DNA of 64,000 nucleotides from Micromonospora cremea (GTDB lineage: Bacteria > Actinomycetota > Actinomycetes > Mycobacteriales > Micromonosporaceae): positions 1,179,501 through 1,243,500 of the forward strand of contig NZ_FSQT01000002.1 of NCBI RefSeq assembly GCF_900143515.1, in the 5' to 3' direction. The notes under the pieces are model-generated. The model saw only the letters and a program-made list of their open reading frames with translations. It searched no databases and was not told where the DNA came from. Shown piece by piece: positions 34,846-43,538 of this stretch (position 1 is its first letter; every line of letters starts with the position of its first letter). A program made the translations under genes and the position numbers.

Positions 34846-35909
34846 GCGCGAAGCGTCAGTTCCGGATCTGGCGGGGCGACGAGACGGGCGGGGACCTGCA
34901 GGACTACATGGTCGAGGTGAACGAGGGCGAGGTCGTCCTCGACGTCATCCACCGTTTGCAGGCGACCGACGCGCCCGACCTCGCGTGCCGGTGGAACTGC
35001 AAGGCCGGCAAGTGCGGCTCCTGCTCCATGGAGATCAACGGCAAGCCGCGGCTGGGCTGCATGACCCGGATGTCGACCTTCGGTGACGAGGAGACCGTCA
35101 CGGTCACCCCGCTGCGCACCTTCCCGGTGATCCGGGACCTGGTCACCGACGTCTCGTTCAACTACGAGAAGGCCCGGGAGACGCCGGCGTTCGCCCCGCC
35201 GGCCGACGTGGCCCCGGGCGACTACCGGATGCAGCAGGTCGACGTCGAGCGCTCGCAGGAGTTCCGCAAGTGCATCGAGTGCTTCCTGTGCCAGACCGTC
35301 TGCCACGTGATCCGCGACCACGAGGAGAACAAGCAGGCGTTCTCCGGGCCGCGGTACTTCATCCGGGCGGCCGAGCTGGACATGCACCCGCTGGACGCCC
35401 GGACCGACCGCAAGGAGTACGCGCAGGCCGAACAGGGCCTCGGCTTCTGCAACATCACCAAGTGCTGCACCGAGGTCTGCCCGGAGCACATCAAGATCAC
35501 TGACAACGGGATCATCCCCATGAAGGAACGGGTCGTCGACCGCAGGTACGATCCCCTTGTGTGGCTTGGTAGCAAGATCTTCCGCCGGGGCGAGACGCCC
35601 CAGACCAGCGTGACCACCGCCCGTCAGGGCTCGGCGACACCGCCGAGTACGAGCCGGGGCGGGACGCACTCGCACGCGGGTGGTTCGCACGACCCGCAGG
35701 CCGAGGAGCAGGCGCAGAGCGGCGTCAACTGGCACCGGGAGGTGCCGCACCCGACCGCTCCGGCGGTCGACGACCGGGGCAGGCTGCCGCTGACCGAGCT
35801 CACCTTCGACCGGGCCGCCGCGCCGTCGCCGTTCGGTGACGACGTGACCTTCCCGCTGCCTCCGGAGCACCTCAACTTCGCGCACCCGGAGCAGGACAAC
35901 AAGCACTGA
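34842..35909 (+). CDS. sdhB: Succinate dehydrogenase/fumarate reductase iron-sulfur subunit with long C-terminal extension
   Basis: A 355-residue iron-sulfur subunit. The 2Fe-2S cluster is bound by CRWNCKAGKCGSC (near 49-61) and a later Cys (LGCMTRM). The 4Fe-4S/3Fe-4S ligands are CIECFLCQTVC and CCTEVCPEH. These motifs end near residue 215; homologues are about 245-260 residues long. About 100 extra C-terminal residues follow, low in complexity and Pro/Thr/Ser/His-rich (TPPSTSRGGTHSHAGGSH), ending in a more ordered FPLPPEHLNFAHPEQDNKH. The extension is on the cytoplasmic side and of unknown use. A terminator hairpin follows at 35922. Confidence 0.93.
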   Translation: MSAKRQFRIWRGDETGGDLQDYMVEVNEGEVVLDVIHRLQATDAPDLACRWNCKAGKCGSCSMEINGKPRLGCMTRMSTFGDEETVTVTPLRTFPVIRDLVTDVSFNYEKARETPAFAPPADVAPGDYRMQQVDVERSQEFRKCIECFLCQTVCHVIRDHEENKQAFSGPRYFIRAAELDMHPLDARTDRKEYAQAEQGLGFCNITKCCTEVCPEHIKITDNGIIPMKERVVDRRYDPLVWLGSKIFRRGETPQTSVTTARQGSATPPSTSRGGTHSHAGGSHDPQAEEQAQSGVNWHREVPHPTAPAVDDRGRLPLTELTFDRAAAPSPFGDDVTFPLPPEHLNFAHPEQDNKH

Positions 35910-35921
35910 GCACGACCACCA

Positions 35922-35958
35922 GGACGGGGGCTCGCCGGCATCGCCGGGGCCCCCGTCC
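35922..35958 (+). terminator. Terminator of the sdh operon
   Basis: GGACGGGGGC (35922-35931) pairs exactly with GCCCCCGTCC (35949-35958), 13 bases after the sdhB stop. GC-rich stem, no T-tract. Confidence 0.65.
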
Positions 35959-35971
35959 CCCATGTCAGCGT

Positions 35972-36020
35972 TGATCATGGGGTTGGCGGGTACTCGACGA
36001 GCCCGCCCACCCTGTGATCA
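35972..36020. repeat. TGATCA-ended inverted repeat overlapping the end of the Nudix gene
   Basis: Arms 35972-35990 and 36002-36020 pair at 16 of 19 positions around an 11-base loop. The right arm ends in TGATCA on the plus strand, which supplies the TGA stop of the minus-strand Nudix gene. Same family as 4908, 6686, 17939 and 48144. Confidence 0.7.
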
Positions 36021-36473
36021 GCGGGCCGGTGGCCGGGGATCCGCGAGCAGGGGGCGGAGCGCGGCGACGATGGGAGCGTCGGCGGGGAGCCAGGTGACCG
36101 AGTCCAGCTCGTCGGCGGAGAGCCAGCGAAGCGCCGAGTGCTCCAGCGCCTGCGGCTGATCGTCGTGCAGCAGCCGGGCGGCGTACACCTTGAGCACCGA
36201 GCGGCCGTGCGCCATCCGCACGTTGCGGCCGACCCGGTCGCCGATCTCCACGCGTACGGCCAGCTCCTCGACGCATTCCCGGACCAGCGCGTCGGTCTCG
36301 GCCTCCCCCGGCTCGACCTTTCCGCCGGGAAACTCCCACATCCCCGCCACCTCGGGCGGGGCGGAGCGGGCACAGGCGAGCACCCGCCCGTCCCGGATGA
36401 TCGCCGCTCCCACGATCACCTTCAGGTCCCGTCGTTCAGCCTGCCCGCCACCATTAGCCCGTTCGGTCCGCAC
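36018..36473 (-). CDS. MutT-like Nudix hydrolase
   Basis: A 151-residue protein with the Nudix box GGKVEPGEAETDALVRECVEEL, matching GX5EX7REUXEE. The N-terminal VIVGAAIIRDGRVLACARS and MWEFPGG are typical of the MutT/8-oxo-dGTPase and CTP-pyrophosphohydrolase group; the substrate cannot be set from sequence alone. The start is GTG 36473; GTG codons at the VIVGA strand are alternatives. The stop codon lies inside the right arm of the inverted repeat at 35972-36020. Convergent with the sdh operon. Confidence 0.85.
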   Translation of the reverse strand: MRTERANGGGQAERRDLKVIVGAAIIRDGRVLACARSAPPEVAGMWEFPGGKVEPGEAETDALVRECVEELAVRVEIGDRVGRNVRMAHGRSVLKVYAARLLHDDQPQALEHSALRWLSADELDSVTWLPADAPIVAALRPLLADPRPPAR

Positions 36474-36656
36474 GGGCGTCCAGGGTGCCAGATCAATCGG
36501 CGGTTTGGGTACCGTCGCCGTCCGCTAGGCCAACAGAACACGGAAGTGTGGGCGTGGACACCCCTTCCGAGCGACGACAAACTAGAGGGCACCGACAAGA
36601 CACGGGATGGCGACGATTTGGCCACAAGCCGGCAACGGCGCTTGGGGGGTGCGGTT

Positions 36657-36965
36657 ATGCGCGTGCTGTTCAACAGCCGGGCCAAGCACGACTACCTTTC
36701 CGACGCGTTGACCCTGCTCTCAGGTTGGACGCGTGAAGGCGAGCAGATCCGACGGACTCTCGAGATCGACGATACCCAACACGCGGCGTTGACCGAACGG
36801 GTGAAGGTCGTCGCCGACGCGCTGCGTCTGCGCCCCGAGATCAGCCGCCGGGCAGACAGTACCCAGATCCGGGTCGGGCACGGTAACGGCGAGCCGCTGA
36901 CCGAGGGCGAGGTCCTGCTGGCGGCCCGGATCGAGGACGCCTACCGCGCGGTCACCGAGTCCTGA
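36657..36965 (+). CDS. Pterin-4a-carbinolamine dehydratase-like protein, catalytic His motif degenerate
   Basis: A 102-residue protein with the PCD/DCoH pattern: LLSGWTREGEQIRRTLEI (the GW..xG.xI.R strand), TERVKVVADALRLRPEIS (helix and loop), STQIRVGHGNGEPLTEGEVLLAARIED (strand, H and terminal helix). Active PCDs have an HH-P/S motif in the loop; here it reads RLRPEI, so the catalytic pair is missing, though the later GH remains. It may be a non-catalytic family member with a structural or chaperone role. The ATG at 36657 follows GGGGGG. The assignment rests on pattern only. Confidence 0.55.
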   Translation: MRVLFNSRAKHDYLSDALTLLSGWTREGEQIRRTLEIDDTQHAALTERVKVVADALRLRPEISRRADSTQIRVGHGNGEPLTEGEVLLAARIEDAYRAVTES

Positions 36966-37094
36966 CCGCTCGCTGCGAAGTTCTGAGAATTCTGAGGTTT
37001 TCCTGAAAAGCACCCGGGTATCGATTCGGCGCGGTAGCGGACAACATGCCGCAACCAACTCAAATCTCTGATACCTCGCTTTTCAGGAGCTGAC

Positions 37095-37418
37095 ATGACC
37101 ACCCCCATCCAGAACCGCGGCACCGACCACGTCGAGCACACCGGCCAGCACGACATTCGCCGCGTGCACCGCCACGGCGACGAGACCAAGCCGTCCTGGA
37201 AGACCACCGAGCTGGCGGTCTACCTGCTGGCCGTCATCGGGGTCCTGATCGCCTCGAACGCCGTCGGCGACGGCGCCGCCAACAACGGTGGCGACTACTT
37301 CGCCGCCGACAAGGCCTGGTGGTACATCACCCTGCTGACCATCGGTTACCTGGTCAGCCGCGGCCTGGCCAAGTCCGGCACCCGCAGCGCCGACCACGAC
37401 CCGCGCAGCGACCACTGA
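37095..37418 (+). CDS. Small actinobacterial membrane protein of unknown function
   Basis: A 107-residue protein with a His-rich polar N-terminus (VEHTGQHDIRRVHRHGDE) and two hydrophobic spans (LAVYLLAVIGVLIASNAV and WWYITLLTIGYLVSRGLA) joined by a Gly/Asn/Asp loop. Predicted topology: both ends in the cytoplasm. CAGGAG seven bases before the ATG is a ribosome-binding site. The 129-base gap before it is AT-richer than its surroundings and contains the direct repeat TTCTGAG-AA-TTCTGAG (about 36981-36997), a possible regulator site. A very strong terminator follows. Similar small proteins occur in streptomycetes, without known function. Confidence 0.75.
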   Translation: MTTPIQNRGTDHVEHTGQHDIRRVHRHGDETKPSWKTTELAVYLLAVIGVLIASNAVGDGAANNGGDYFAADKAWWYITLLTIGYLVSRGLAKSGTRSADHDPRSDH

Positions 37419-37425
37419 CGTACGC

Positions 37426-37474
37426 CGGAAGCCCCGCGCTTCCCGTTTCTCGGACGGGAACCGCGGGGCTTCCG
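37426..37474 (+). terminator. Strong hairpin terminator
   Basis: Perfect 13-base arms CGGAAGCCCCGCG (37426-37438) and CGCGGGGCTTCCG (37462-37474), with an inner TTCCCG/CGGGAA stem. It follows the gene ending at 37418. Confidence 0.8.
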
Positions 37475-37485
37475 CGTGGTCGGGC

Positions 37486-37660
37486 TCATCCGTCGGCGCG
37501 GGCGTCCTGCGGGTACCAGCGCAGCTCCACCGAGTTGCCGTCCGGGTCCCGCACGTAGATCGAGGTCGCCGAGCCGCGGGCACCGAACCGGTCGACCGGC
37601 CCGGTCAGCACCGTGAAGAGACCCGAGTCGATCACCTGCGCCCAGTCACCCGACCTCCAC
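37486..37660 (-). pseudogene. C-terminal fragment of a VOC/glyoxalase-family protein
   Basis: About 55 codons ending at TGA 37486: SGLFTVLTGPVDRFGARGSA, then SIYVRDPDGNSVELRWYPQ, which is the C-terminal beta strand pair of a vicinal-oxygen-chelate domain with its metal Glu in VEL. The N-terminal half with the first metal His is not found upstream; the region beyond 37660 loses coding character. A truncated relic. Confidence 0.55.
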
Positions 37661-37703
37661 GGAACCGGAGTCGATCTCCGTCAGCGGAAACGAGGTGCCC
37701 GCC

Positions 37704-37985
37704 ATGAGCAGACGGACCGGCCTGGTCGTCCGGGCACTGTCGGTGATCCTGTTGATCGTGGGCCTACTCGTGAAGGGAGCCAACGACGGCACGGCCTACT
37801 GGATCGGCTGGTTGCTGGTGGCCCTCGCCTGGGTGGGCGTCATCGTCGCCGGCATCGGCTCGAGCCGCCGCGCCGCACGCGAGAACGCCCGACTGCGGGC
37901 GGCACTACTCGGCGGCGAGGTCCCACCGAGAGCAGACGTACATCCTGAGCGTCCTCGCGTCGACGACGACCGCCCGGACCGGTGA
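37704..37985 (+). CDS. Small two-span membrane protein of unknown function
   Basis: A 93-residue protein with two hydrophobic spans (VRALSVILLIVGLLVKGA and WIGWLLVALAWVGVIVAGIG), then a cytosolic tail rich in Arg and Asp. The ATG at 37704 has GAGGTG upstream; a GTG at 37695 is an alternative. I recognise no family. Confidence 0.65.
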   Translation: MSRRTGLVVRALSVILLIVGLLVKGANDGTAYWIGWLLVALAWVGVIVAGIGSSRRAARENARLRAALLGGEVPPRADVHPERPRVDDDRPDR

Positions 37986-38043
37986 CCCCGGCCCGCTGGT
38001 GGGCGCCCTGACCATGTCGTACCCGGCGGGCACGATGCGGAGC

Positions 38044-38418
38044 ATGTCTGAGCCATCTCCGCACCGACACCACGCCATCGACTACGTGGAGCTCACGGTC
38101 ACCGACCTCGACCGGGCCAAGCGCTTCTACGCCGAAGCGTTCGACTGGCAGTTCAACGACTACGGGCCGGGGTACGCAGGCATCCGCAGCCCGCACGGTG
38201 ACTCCGCGGCCGAGGTGGGCGGTCTGCGCGCCGACCAGGAGGTCCGGACGGGCGGCCCGCTCGTGCTGCTCTACTCGACCGACCTGGACCGGTCCGTGCA
38301 GGCGGTGGAGGACGCCGGCGGCCAGGTGGTGAACGGGCCGTACGAGTTCCCCGGTGGCCGCAGGTTCCACTTCACCGACCCCAGCGGCAACGAACTGGGC
38401 GTCTGGTCCGAGCTGTAG
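38044..38418 (+). CDS. VOC/glyoxalase family protein
   Basis: A 124-residue single vicinal-oxygen-chelate domain pair: HAIDYVELTVTDLDRAKRFYAEAFDW (first beta-alpha-beta unit) and GGRRFHFTDPSGNELGVWSEL (last unit). The metal sites expected at His/Glu positions are partly kept (E in DYVEL and E in NELGVW). Members include dioxygenases, glyoxalase I and antibiotic-resistance proteins; this one is similar to many small streptomycete VOC proteins of unknown substrate. CACGAT lies seven bases before the ATG, a possible leaderless -10. Confidence 0.85.
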   Translation: MSEPSPHRHHAIDYVELTVTDLDRAKRFYAEAFDWQFNDYGPGYAGIRSPHGDSAAEVGGLRADQEVRTGGPLVLLYSTDLDRSVQAVEDAGGQVVNGPYEFPGGRRFHFTDPSGNELGVWSEL

Positions 38419-38537
38419 CGGGCCCGGACGGCGGACCGATCGCTACCAGCGGCACTGTCTTGTGCCCGCTGTGCCCCACACTGGCAGAAGCGGACGGCAT
38501 CTGGTCGGCCTGGTCCTGCGCTGGTCAGCCGGAACTG

Positions 38538-38894
38538 TCAGACGGCAACGGCGGCCATCTGGGTGCACGAGTCCGCGCACCGACGGCACTGCTCGGCGCA
38601 GCGCATCATCTGTTCGTCTCCGCTGAACTGCGCGCAGTCGACCGCGCACGCCTGGCAGATCTGAGCACAGATACGCGATATCTCCGCGTTGAACCGCGAC
38701 CCGCGCGCCATGAACGCCGCCGCCGTCCGGCATATCGCCGCGCAGTCCACCATCAGCTTGATGTGCTCGGCCTCGACGTGCCGGCCACCTTGATGCAGGC
38801 AGTAGGACAACGTCTCTTCACAGATCCGCAAACATTCCAACGCGTCGGTGATCGCCCGGTCCATCACGGCCTTGGTCATGCCTTGCGGCGCCAT
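38538..38894 (-). CDS. Four-helix-bundle copper-storage-like protein (Csp/DUF326)
   Basis: A 118-residue Cys-rich protein with 13 Cys, mostly in CxxxC and CxxC pairs along four helices: ECLRICEETLSYC, VDCAAICRTA, RICAQICQACAVDCAQF and RCAEQCRRCADSC. This is the pattern of cytosolic Csp3 proteins, where Cys thiolates inside a four-helix bundle bind many Cu(I) ions. There is no signal peptide. The start is ATG 38894 with GGGAGG upstream; ATG 38879 is possible. The gene sits just left of the integrated-element border, so it may itself have been acquired. No copper regulator or exporter is adjacent. Confidence 0.8.
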   Translation of the reverse strand: MAPQGMTKAVMDRAITDALECLRICEETLSYCLHQGGRHVEAEHIKLMVDCAAICRTAAAFMARGSRFNAEISRICAQICQACAVDCAQFSGDEQMMRCAEQCRRCADSCTQMAAVAV

Positions 38895-39280
38895 CTCGAA
38901 ACCGACCTCCCTCACACAGGGTCTCGTCAACGCTGCGGGGTACCCGGCCCCGGCTTGGCTAACCGGGATCGGAATCGGAAGCACGAGTCATGGCTCGTCC
39001 AGCCGGAGGCGCCCCAGAGCGAGACACCTACCCCTGGCCTGCGGGAACGGCCGGATTCAGACGTTGAAGCGGAACTTAGAGCCGCTGTCCTGCTACCAGC
39101 GGGAACGCTCGTCCGCGCGTGCTCACACGGCGTCTCGGGCTGCCATCGCTGGTGGCTGCTTGACGACGTTTGACGGTGTCTTGTGCCCCCTGTGTGCCCC
39201 ACACTGCCAGGAGCCCGGCCGCCCCCTCGACGGCCACGAAAGTTACCCGACCAGCTCGCCGCTTGCACTCGCCGACCTGG
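38895..39280. other. Non-coding stretch holding the left attachment repeat
   Basis: 386 bases without a convincing gene. It holds the 28-bp repeat at 39049-39076 and, at 39178-39203, a GTGTGCCCCA-containing stretch that also appears at 38457-38480 and in the tail of the integrase fragment at 41450-41474. It reads as junction debris of one or more insertions. Confidence 0.5.
39049..39076. repeat. Left 28-bp attachment-like direct repeat (attL)
   Basis: Identical to 41508-41535 over all 28 bases, including ATTCAGACGTTGAAGCGG. Upstream similarity continues imperfectly (GCGGGAACGG against GCGGTAACGG); downstream identity stops sharply at 39077. Confidence 0.75.
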
Positions 39281-40123
39281 TCAGGGGCGGTCGTGCAGGA
39301 ACCAGGCGTCGCTACGGGTTAGCGCGAGCGCGAGCTCCCAGGGATTCGATTCGAGATTGCCGGCTAGCGCCAGGATCTGGAGGGCAAGCTGCCACGCCTG
39401 CTCACCCAGAGCCGGCTGCCTGTCGACCACGAACTGCAGCATCGTCCGCCAGGACGCCACGAGTTCGGCTCCCCACTGCTGCTCCCATTGGCGGATCGCA
39501 GCCGCGAGTCCCTCCGGCCCCTGTGGTCGGAGGGCTCCGAAGTAGCTGAGCCAGGCGGGGGTCAACCACTGCCTCGGGGTCGGCAACAGCACAAGCTGCA
39601 CCCCCTCGGGAGGCGTGTACCAGTTCCGGGTGCCGACCAGGCTCGCCGCTGTCCGCCAAACCCGCTCGACCGCGGCAGGGTCGGTCAACAGCCTCTCCCA
39701 GGTTAGACGTTCGACCGCCAAGAGTGTCGTTGGCAGAGTCACGTCCCGACCCACCTGCTGGGCGAAGTCCTCGCCGAGCCGGAGGGGCAACCACAGGTGC
39801 AACTCCTCGCGGTCGAGCGGCGAGTCTGTGCCCCACCAGCGATAGACCGTCCACGGGTCGACTGTCTGGGCCGCCTGGTCGAGGGCTTCAATCTCTTCGC
39901 TGGTCGGGTCGTGCCATTCCTCGTTCACACCGGTGAGAACGGGCCACCGGCCGATCTCGGAAACCGCCGCTCGAGCCGCCCGCCAGGCGGAAAGAAGCTG
40001 ACTCTGCTCGATGCCGGTGACCACCCACGTCTGGCCCAGGCCCTCCTTAATCGGAAGCCCATCCAGCACCGTCCCCCGCAGCGCAGCGGCGATCTCATCT
40101 GGGTCCTCCATCACCCTCGTCAC
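39281..40123 (-). CDS. DUF4253-like protein carried by the element
   Basis: A 280-residue protein whose C-terminal half fits DUF4253: GVQLVLLPTPRQWLTPAWLSYFG, then AIRQWEQQWGAELVASWRT and a Trp-rich tail (DAWFLHDRP). The N-terminal TWVVTGIEQSQLLSAWRAAR and IGRWPVLTG also match the domain. The function of DUF4253 is unknown; such proteins often occur near polymorphic-toxin immunity genes, so an immunity or accessory role is possible but not shown. The GTG at 40123 has TACGGT six bases upstream, so it has its own leaderless promoter and is likely still expressed. Confidence 0.7.
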   Translation of the reverse strand: MTRVMEDPDEIAAALRGTVLDGLPIKEGLGQTWVVTGIEQSQLLSAWRAARAAVSEIGRWPVLTGVNEEWHDPTSEEIEALDQAAQTVDPWTVYRWWGTDSPLDREELHLWLPLRLGEDFAQQVGRDVTLPTTLLAVERLTWERLLTDPAAVERVWRTAASLVGTRNWYTPPEGVQLVLLPTPRQWLTPAWLSYFGALRPQGPEGLAAAIRQWEQQWGAELVASWRTMLQFVVDRQPALGEQAWQLALQILALAGNLESNPWELALALTRSDAWFLHDRP

Positions 40124-40129
40124 GCCGCG

Positions 40130-40135
40130 ACCGTA
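40130..40135 (-). promoter_or_regulatory. Leaderless -10 hexamer (TACGGT) of the DUF4253 gene
   Basis: TACGGT on the minus strand, six bases before GTG 40123. Confidence 0.5.
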
Positions 40136-40453
40136 GCCCACACCGCCGACACCGTCCGTCCTGGACAACGATGCCGCCTGCCAGCGGCACACCCGTCAGA
40201 TCCGGTGGCGCACACCTGCTCAGGCCGGCGCGGCCCCTTCGGTGTGAACGCGGGTACGGGGCAGCGTTGTGTGTCATCCAGTGCCGTCTTGCACTGTCGA
40301 GGTCCGCGACACGGGCGCGCATCGCGGCATGGCCGAACCGCCGGCGATGGGCTGCCACGACCCGTAGTGATCGAATCGCGGCAGAGATCCGGACGTCTGG
40401 GTGCCCCCTTTGGCTGGAGCGAGCTTGTCCTACCCCTCTGCTCCAATCCCGTC
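40136..40453. other. Spacer between divergent DUF4253 and Nudix genes
   Basis: About 320 bases with no frame of coding quality. Base composition is less GC-rich than the core genes. No repeat or clear promoter beyond the DUF4253 -10; TCCAAT stands six bases before the Nudix ATG as a weak -10. Confidence 0.4.
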
Positions 40454-40966
40454 ATGCATGTCGTCGTCACAGGCGCACTCGTTGAAAACGGCGCGGTCCT
40501 GCTAGTACACCGCAGGCCGACCAAACGGGCATACCCAGATGTCTGGGATCTGCCCGGGGGGCAGGTCGAAGCGGGTGAGTCGGAACTACAAGCCCTCGCG
40601 CGTGAGATGCACGAGGAGCTCGGTGTTCACATTGTGGCGGAGTCCGCTTCACGGTTGGGCGTCTTGCATGCCGGCAGTGGTGAGGACGCCCTTCACGTGG
40701 GCGTCTGGCAAATTGGAGACTGGGTCGGCTCTCCGACCAACCGTGCACCTGACGAGCATGACGACATCGCATGGGTCGGGATCAGCGAGCTGGGCGGCCT
40801 TCCCCTCGTGCATGGCGTCTTGGCGGCAATGGTTCGTTCTCTGCCTGAGTTCGAGTGCGCTCGCAGGCACTCAGATGTCACCGACTGCAACCAGGACGAC
40901 CGAAGAACCAAGGCCGACTGTCATGCATGTGCTGGGACGGATTCGTCAAGCAGGTGGCGGGACTAG
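40454..40966 (+). CDS. Nudix hydrolase carried by the element
   Basis: A 170-residue protein with VVVTGALVENGAVLLVHRRP and the Nudix box GGQVEAGESELQALAREMHEEL, which keeps all metal-binding Glu residues. YPDVWDLPGG precedes the box. The C-terminal ~35 residues (SDVTDCNQDDRRTKADCHACAGTD) are not part of the fold and have weak codon bias, so the end may have been altered by a rearrangement. The ATG at 40454 has no ribosome-binding site. Codon usage is less GC3-biased than core genes, consistent with transfer. Substrate unknown. Confidence 0.75.
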   Translation: MHVVVTGALVENGAVLLVHRRPTKRAYPDVWDLPGGQVEAGESELQALAREMHEELGVHIVAESASRLGVLHAGSGEDALHVGVWQIGDWVGSPTNRAPDEHDDIAWVGISELGGLPLVHGVLAAMVRSLPEFECARRHSDVTDCNQDDRRTKADCHACAGTDSSSRWRD

Positions 40967-41265
40967 ACACGCCGGCAGCCGGCTGCGTCCTTCACCGGGT
41001 GATGCTTGACGTCGGCCGACGACAAAGCCGCGGGCTTGCTGCCGTTGGCGGTGGTGGCCGGCTTCTTGGCCGGCTTGCCCTGTGCCGGGAGGGTGATCGT
41101 CGGTGCGTCGACGTCCGGCAGGTCCAGGGCGGTCGGCACCGTCAGCGGTGCCTGCTCGACCGTCGGGGTGGCCGGGTCGATCACGTCGACCAGCGGCGAC
41201 CCCACGGTCGCGTTCAGCACCTCGCGGCGCTTGATGTCGAACCGCAGGTACGCGGCGTTGCCTAC
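40963..41265 (-). pseudogene. Truncated gene of unknown function, broken against the integrase relic
   Basis: About 100 codons open on the minus strand from the junction near 41265 to TAG 40963, with strong G/C at third positions (for example GACGTGATCGACCCGGCC), so it was once translated. It reads YLRFDIKRREVLNATVGS, then VDVIDPATPTVEQAPLTVPT and a Lys/Pro/Ala-rich tail. There is no start: TGA lies just upstream at the junction. I do not recognise the family. It is the C-terminal part of a longer gene cut by a rearrangement. Confidence 0.5.
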
Positions 41266-41495
41266 CGGAGAGCATCACGACCCACGACCTACGCCACCAC
41301 TACGCCTCGGTACTGCTGATGCAGGGCGAGTCGGTCATCGTGGTCGCCGAGCGGCTGGGGCACGAGAACGCAACCCTGGTCCTGTCGACGTACGGGCACC
41401 TGATGCCGGACTCGGAGGAGCGCACCCGACGCGCCGTCAATGAGGCGTGGGGTTGTGCCCCCGGTGTGCCCCAGAACGAGGTTCCAACGTCTTGA
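41262..41495 (+). pseudogene. C-terminal fragment of a tyrosine-family site-specific integrase
   Basis: About 75 codons with the catalytic end of a phage-type integrase: THDLRHHYASVLLMQGES (Arg of HxLRH), VVAERLGHENATLVL (His) and STYGHLMPDSEERTRRAV (Tyr nucleophile). The N-terminal DNA-binding and first catalytic parts are gone; the left break is at about 41265, where an opposing truncated frame begins. The stop (41493-41495) is 12 bases before the right attachment repeat, as expected for an integrase that uses the site. Not functional alone. Confidence 0.85.
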
Positions 41496-41515
41496 GCTGC
41501 GGTAACGGGCCGGAT

Positions 41516-42601
<1,086 letters not shown>

Positions 42602-42609
42602 GACGGGCC

Positions 42610-42615
42610 AGCTTA
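42610..42615 (-). promoter_or_regulatory. Leaderless -10 hexamer (TAAGCT) of ychF
   Basis: TAAGCT on the minus strand, eight bases before GTG 42601. Confidence 0.5.
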
Positions 42616-42695
42616 CGCCGGTGCTGGGCGGGCCGGTCCACGCGGCTCGGTTTTCGACTCCGGCGGACCCGTGCCAGCGGGGCGCCGGCCGGCCG

Positions 42696-43430
42696 TCAGC
42701 CGAGCAGGCGTGGGGCGATGACCGCCTCGCGGACGCTGCCGTCCGCGCCGCGGCTGACCTCGTACGCCGAAACGCCCTCGCGGTCCGCGACCGCCTCGAC
42801 CAGTCGGGTGCCCCGGTAGACGAGCCCGACCCCGTCGTCGGTGCAGTGGCTGGTCGGCAGAGTCTCGTCGCCGACCAGCTCGTGCATCAGCGGTCGCCGC
42901 TGGCCCTCGCTGTCGTAGTGCACCCCGTTGCCGTACGGCAGCCAGCCCAGGCCGTCGGTGAAGCCGCGCAGCCGCGGGCCGAAGCTGTCGGTGGCGCCAC
43001 CCACATGCCAGCAGATCGAGCCGGCGGAGACGCCGCCCAGCACCACGCCGGCCTGCCAGCACTCGTGCAGGATCTCGTCGAGCCCGTGCACCCGCCACAA
43101 CGCGACAAGGTTGGCCACGCTGCCGCCGCCGACCCAGATCACGTCCTGGGCGAGCAGGTGGGCGCGGACGTCCTCGACGTTCGGCATCGGGAACAGGGCG
43201 AGGTGCGACAGCCGGAAACGGGTGTCGGCGAACGCGCCGTAGATGGCCGTGAACGAGGTGGGCTGGTCCCCGACGGCCTGCCCGAGGTAGCAGATGCGCG
43301 GCTGCGGGCCGGCGTCGGCCAGCTCCGCGGCCAGCTCGAACACCGGGCCGGGGCGCAGGTCGGTGGGGCCGCGGTCGCCCCGGAAGAAACCCATGCTGGT
43401 GGCGAGGATGGTCGGTTCGCTGGCGGGCAT
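42696..43430 (-). CDS. Peptidase S51 family (dipeptidase E-like) protein
   Basis: A 244-residue class-I-glutaminase-like hydrolase. The strand-turn VIWVGGGSVANLVALWRVHG and the nucleophile elbow LGGVSAGSICWHVGG carry the catalytic Ser; SHCTDDG gives a candidate His. Such proteins cleave Asp-X dipeptides or related bonds (PepE) or are of unknown specificity. No signal peptide, so cytosolic. GGAAGG precedes the ATG at eight bases. It stands alone between ychF and a hypothetical gene on the same strand. Confidence 0.85.
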   Translation of the reverse strand: MPASEPTILATSMGFFRGDRGPTDLRPGPVFELAAELADAGPQPRICYLGQAVGDQPTSFTAIYGAFADTRFRLSHLALFPMPNVEDVRAHLLAQDVIWVGGGSVANLVALWRVHGLDEILHECWQAGVVLGGVSAGSICWHVGGATDSFGPRLRGFTDGLGWLPYGNGVHYDSEGQRRPLMHELVGDETLPTSHCTDDGVGLVYRGTRLVEAVADREGVSAYEVSRGADGSVREAVIAPRLLG

Positions 43431-43538
43431 GCGGGTCCTTCCGTCGGTGCGGGACGGCTCTCATCCTGCCGCAGCCGGCCGCCGGCCGATCACCCCGCCC
43501 GGGGCGGCCAGGCCAGGCCAGGCAGGACGCCGGCCCAC

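Noticed and set aside
38457..38480. A second integrase gene end at 38457
   Set aside because: Only the GC-poor tail-like stretch is similar; no catalytic motif is present, so it is reported as a repeat, not as a gene.
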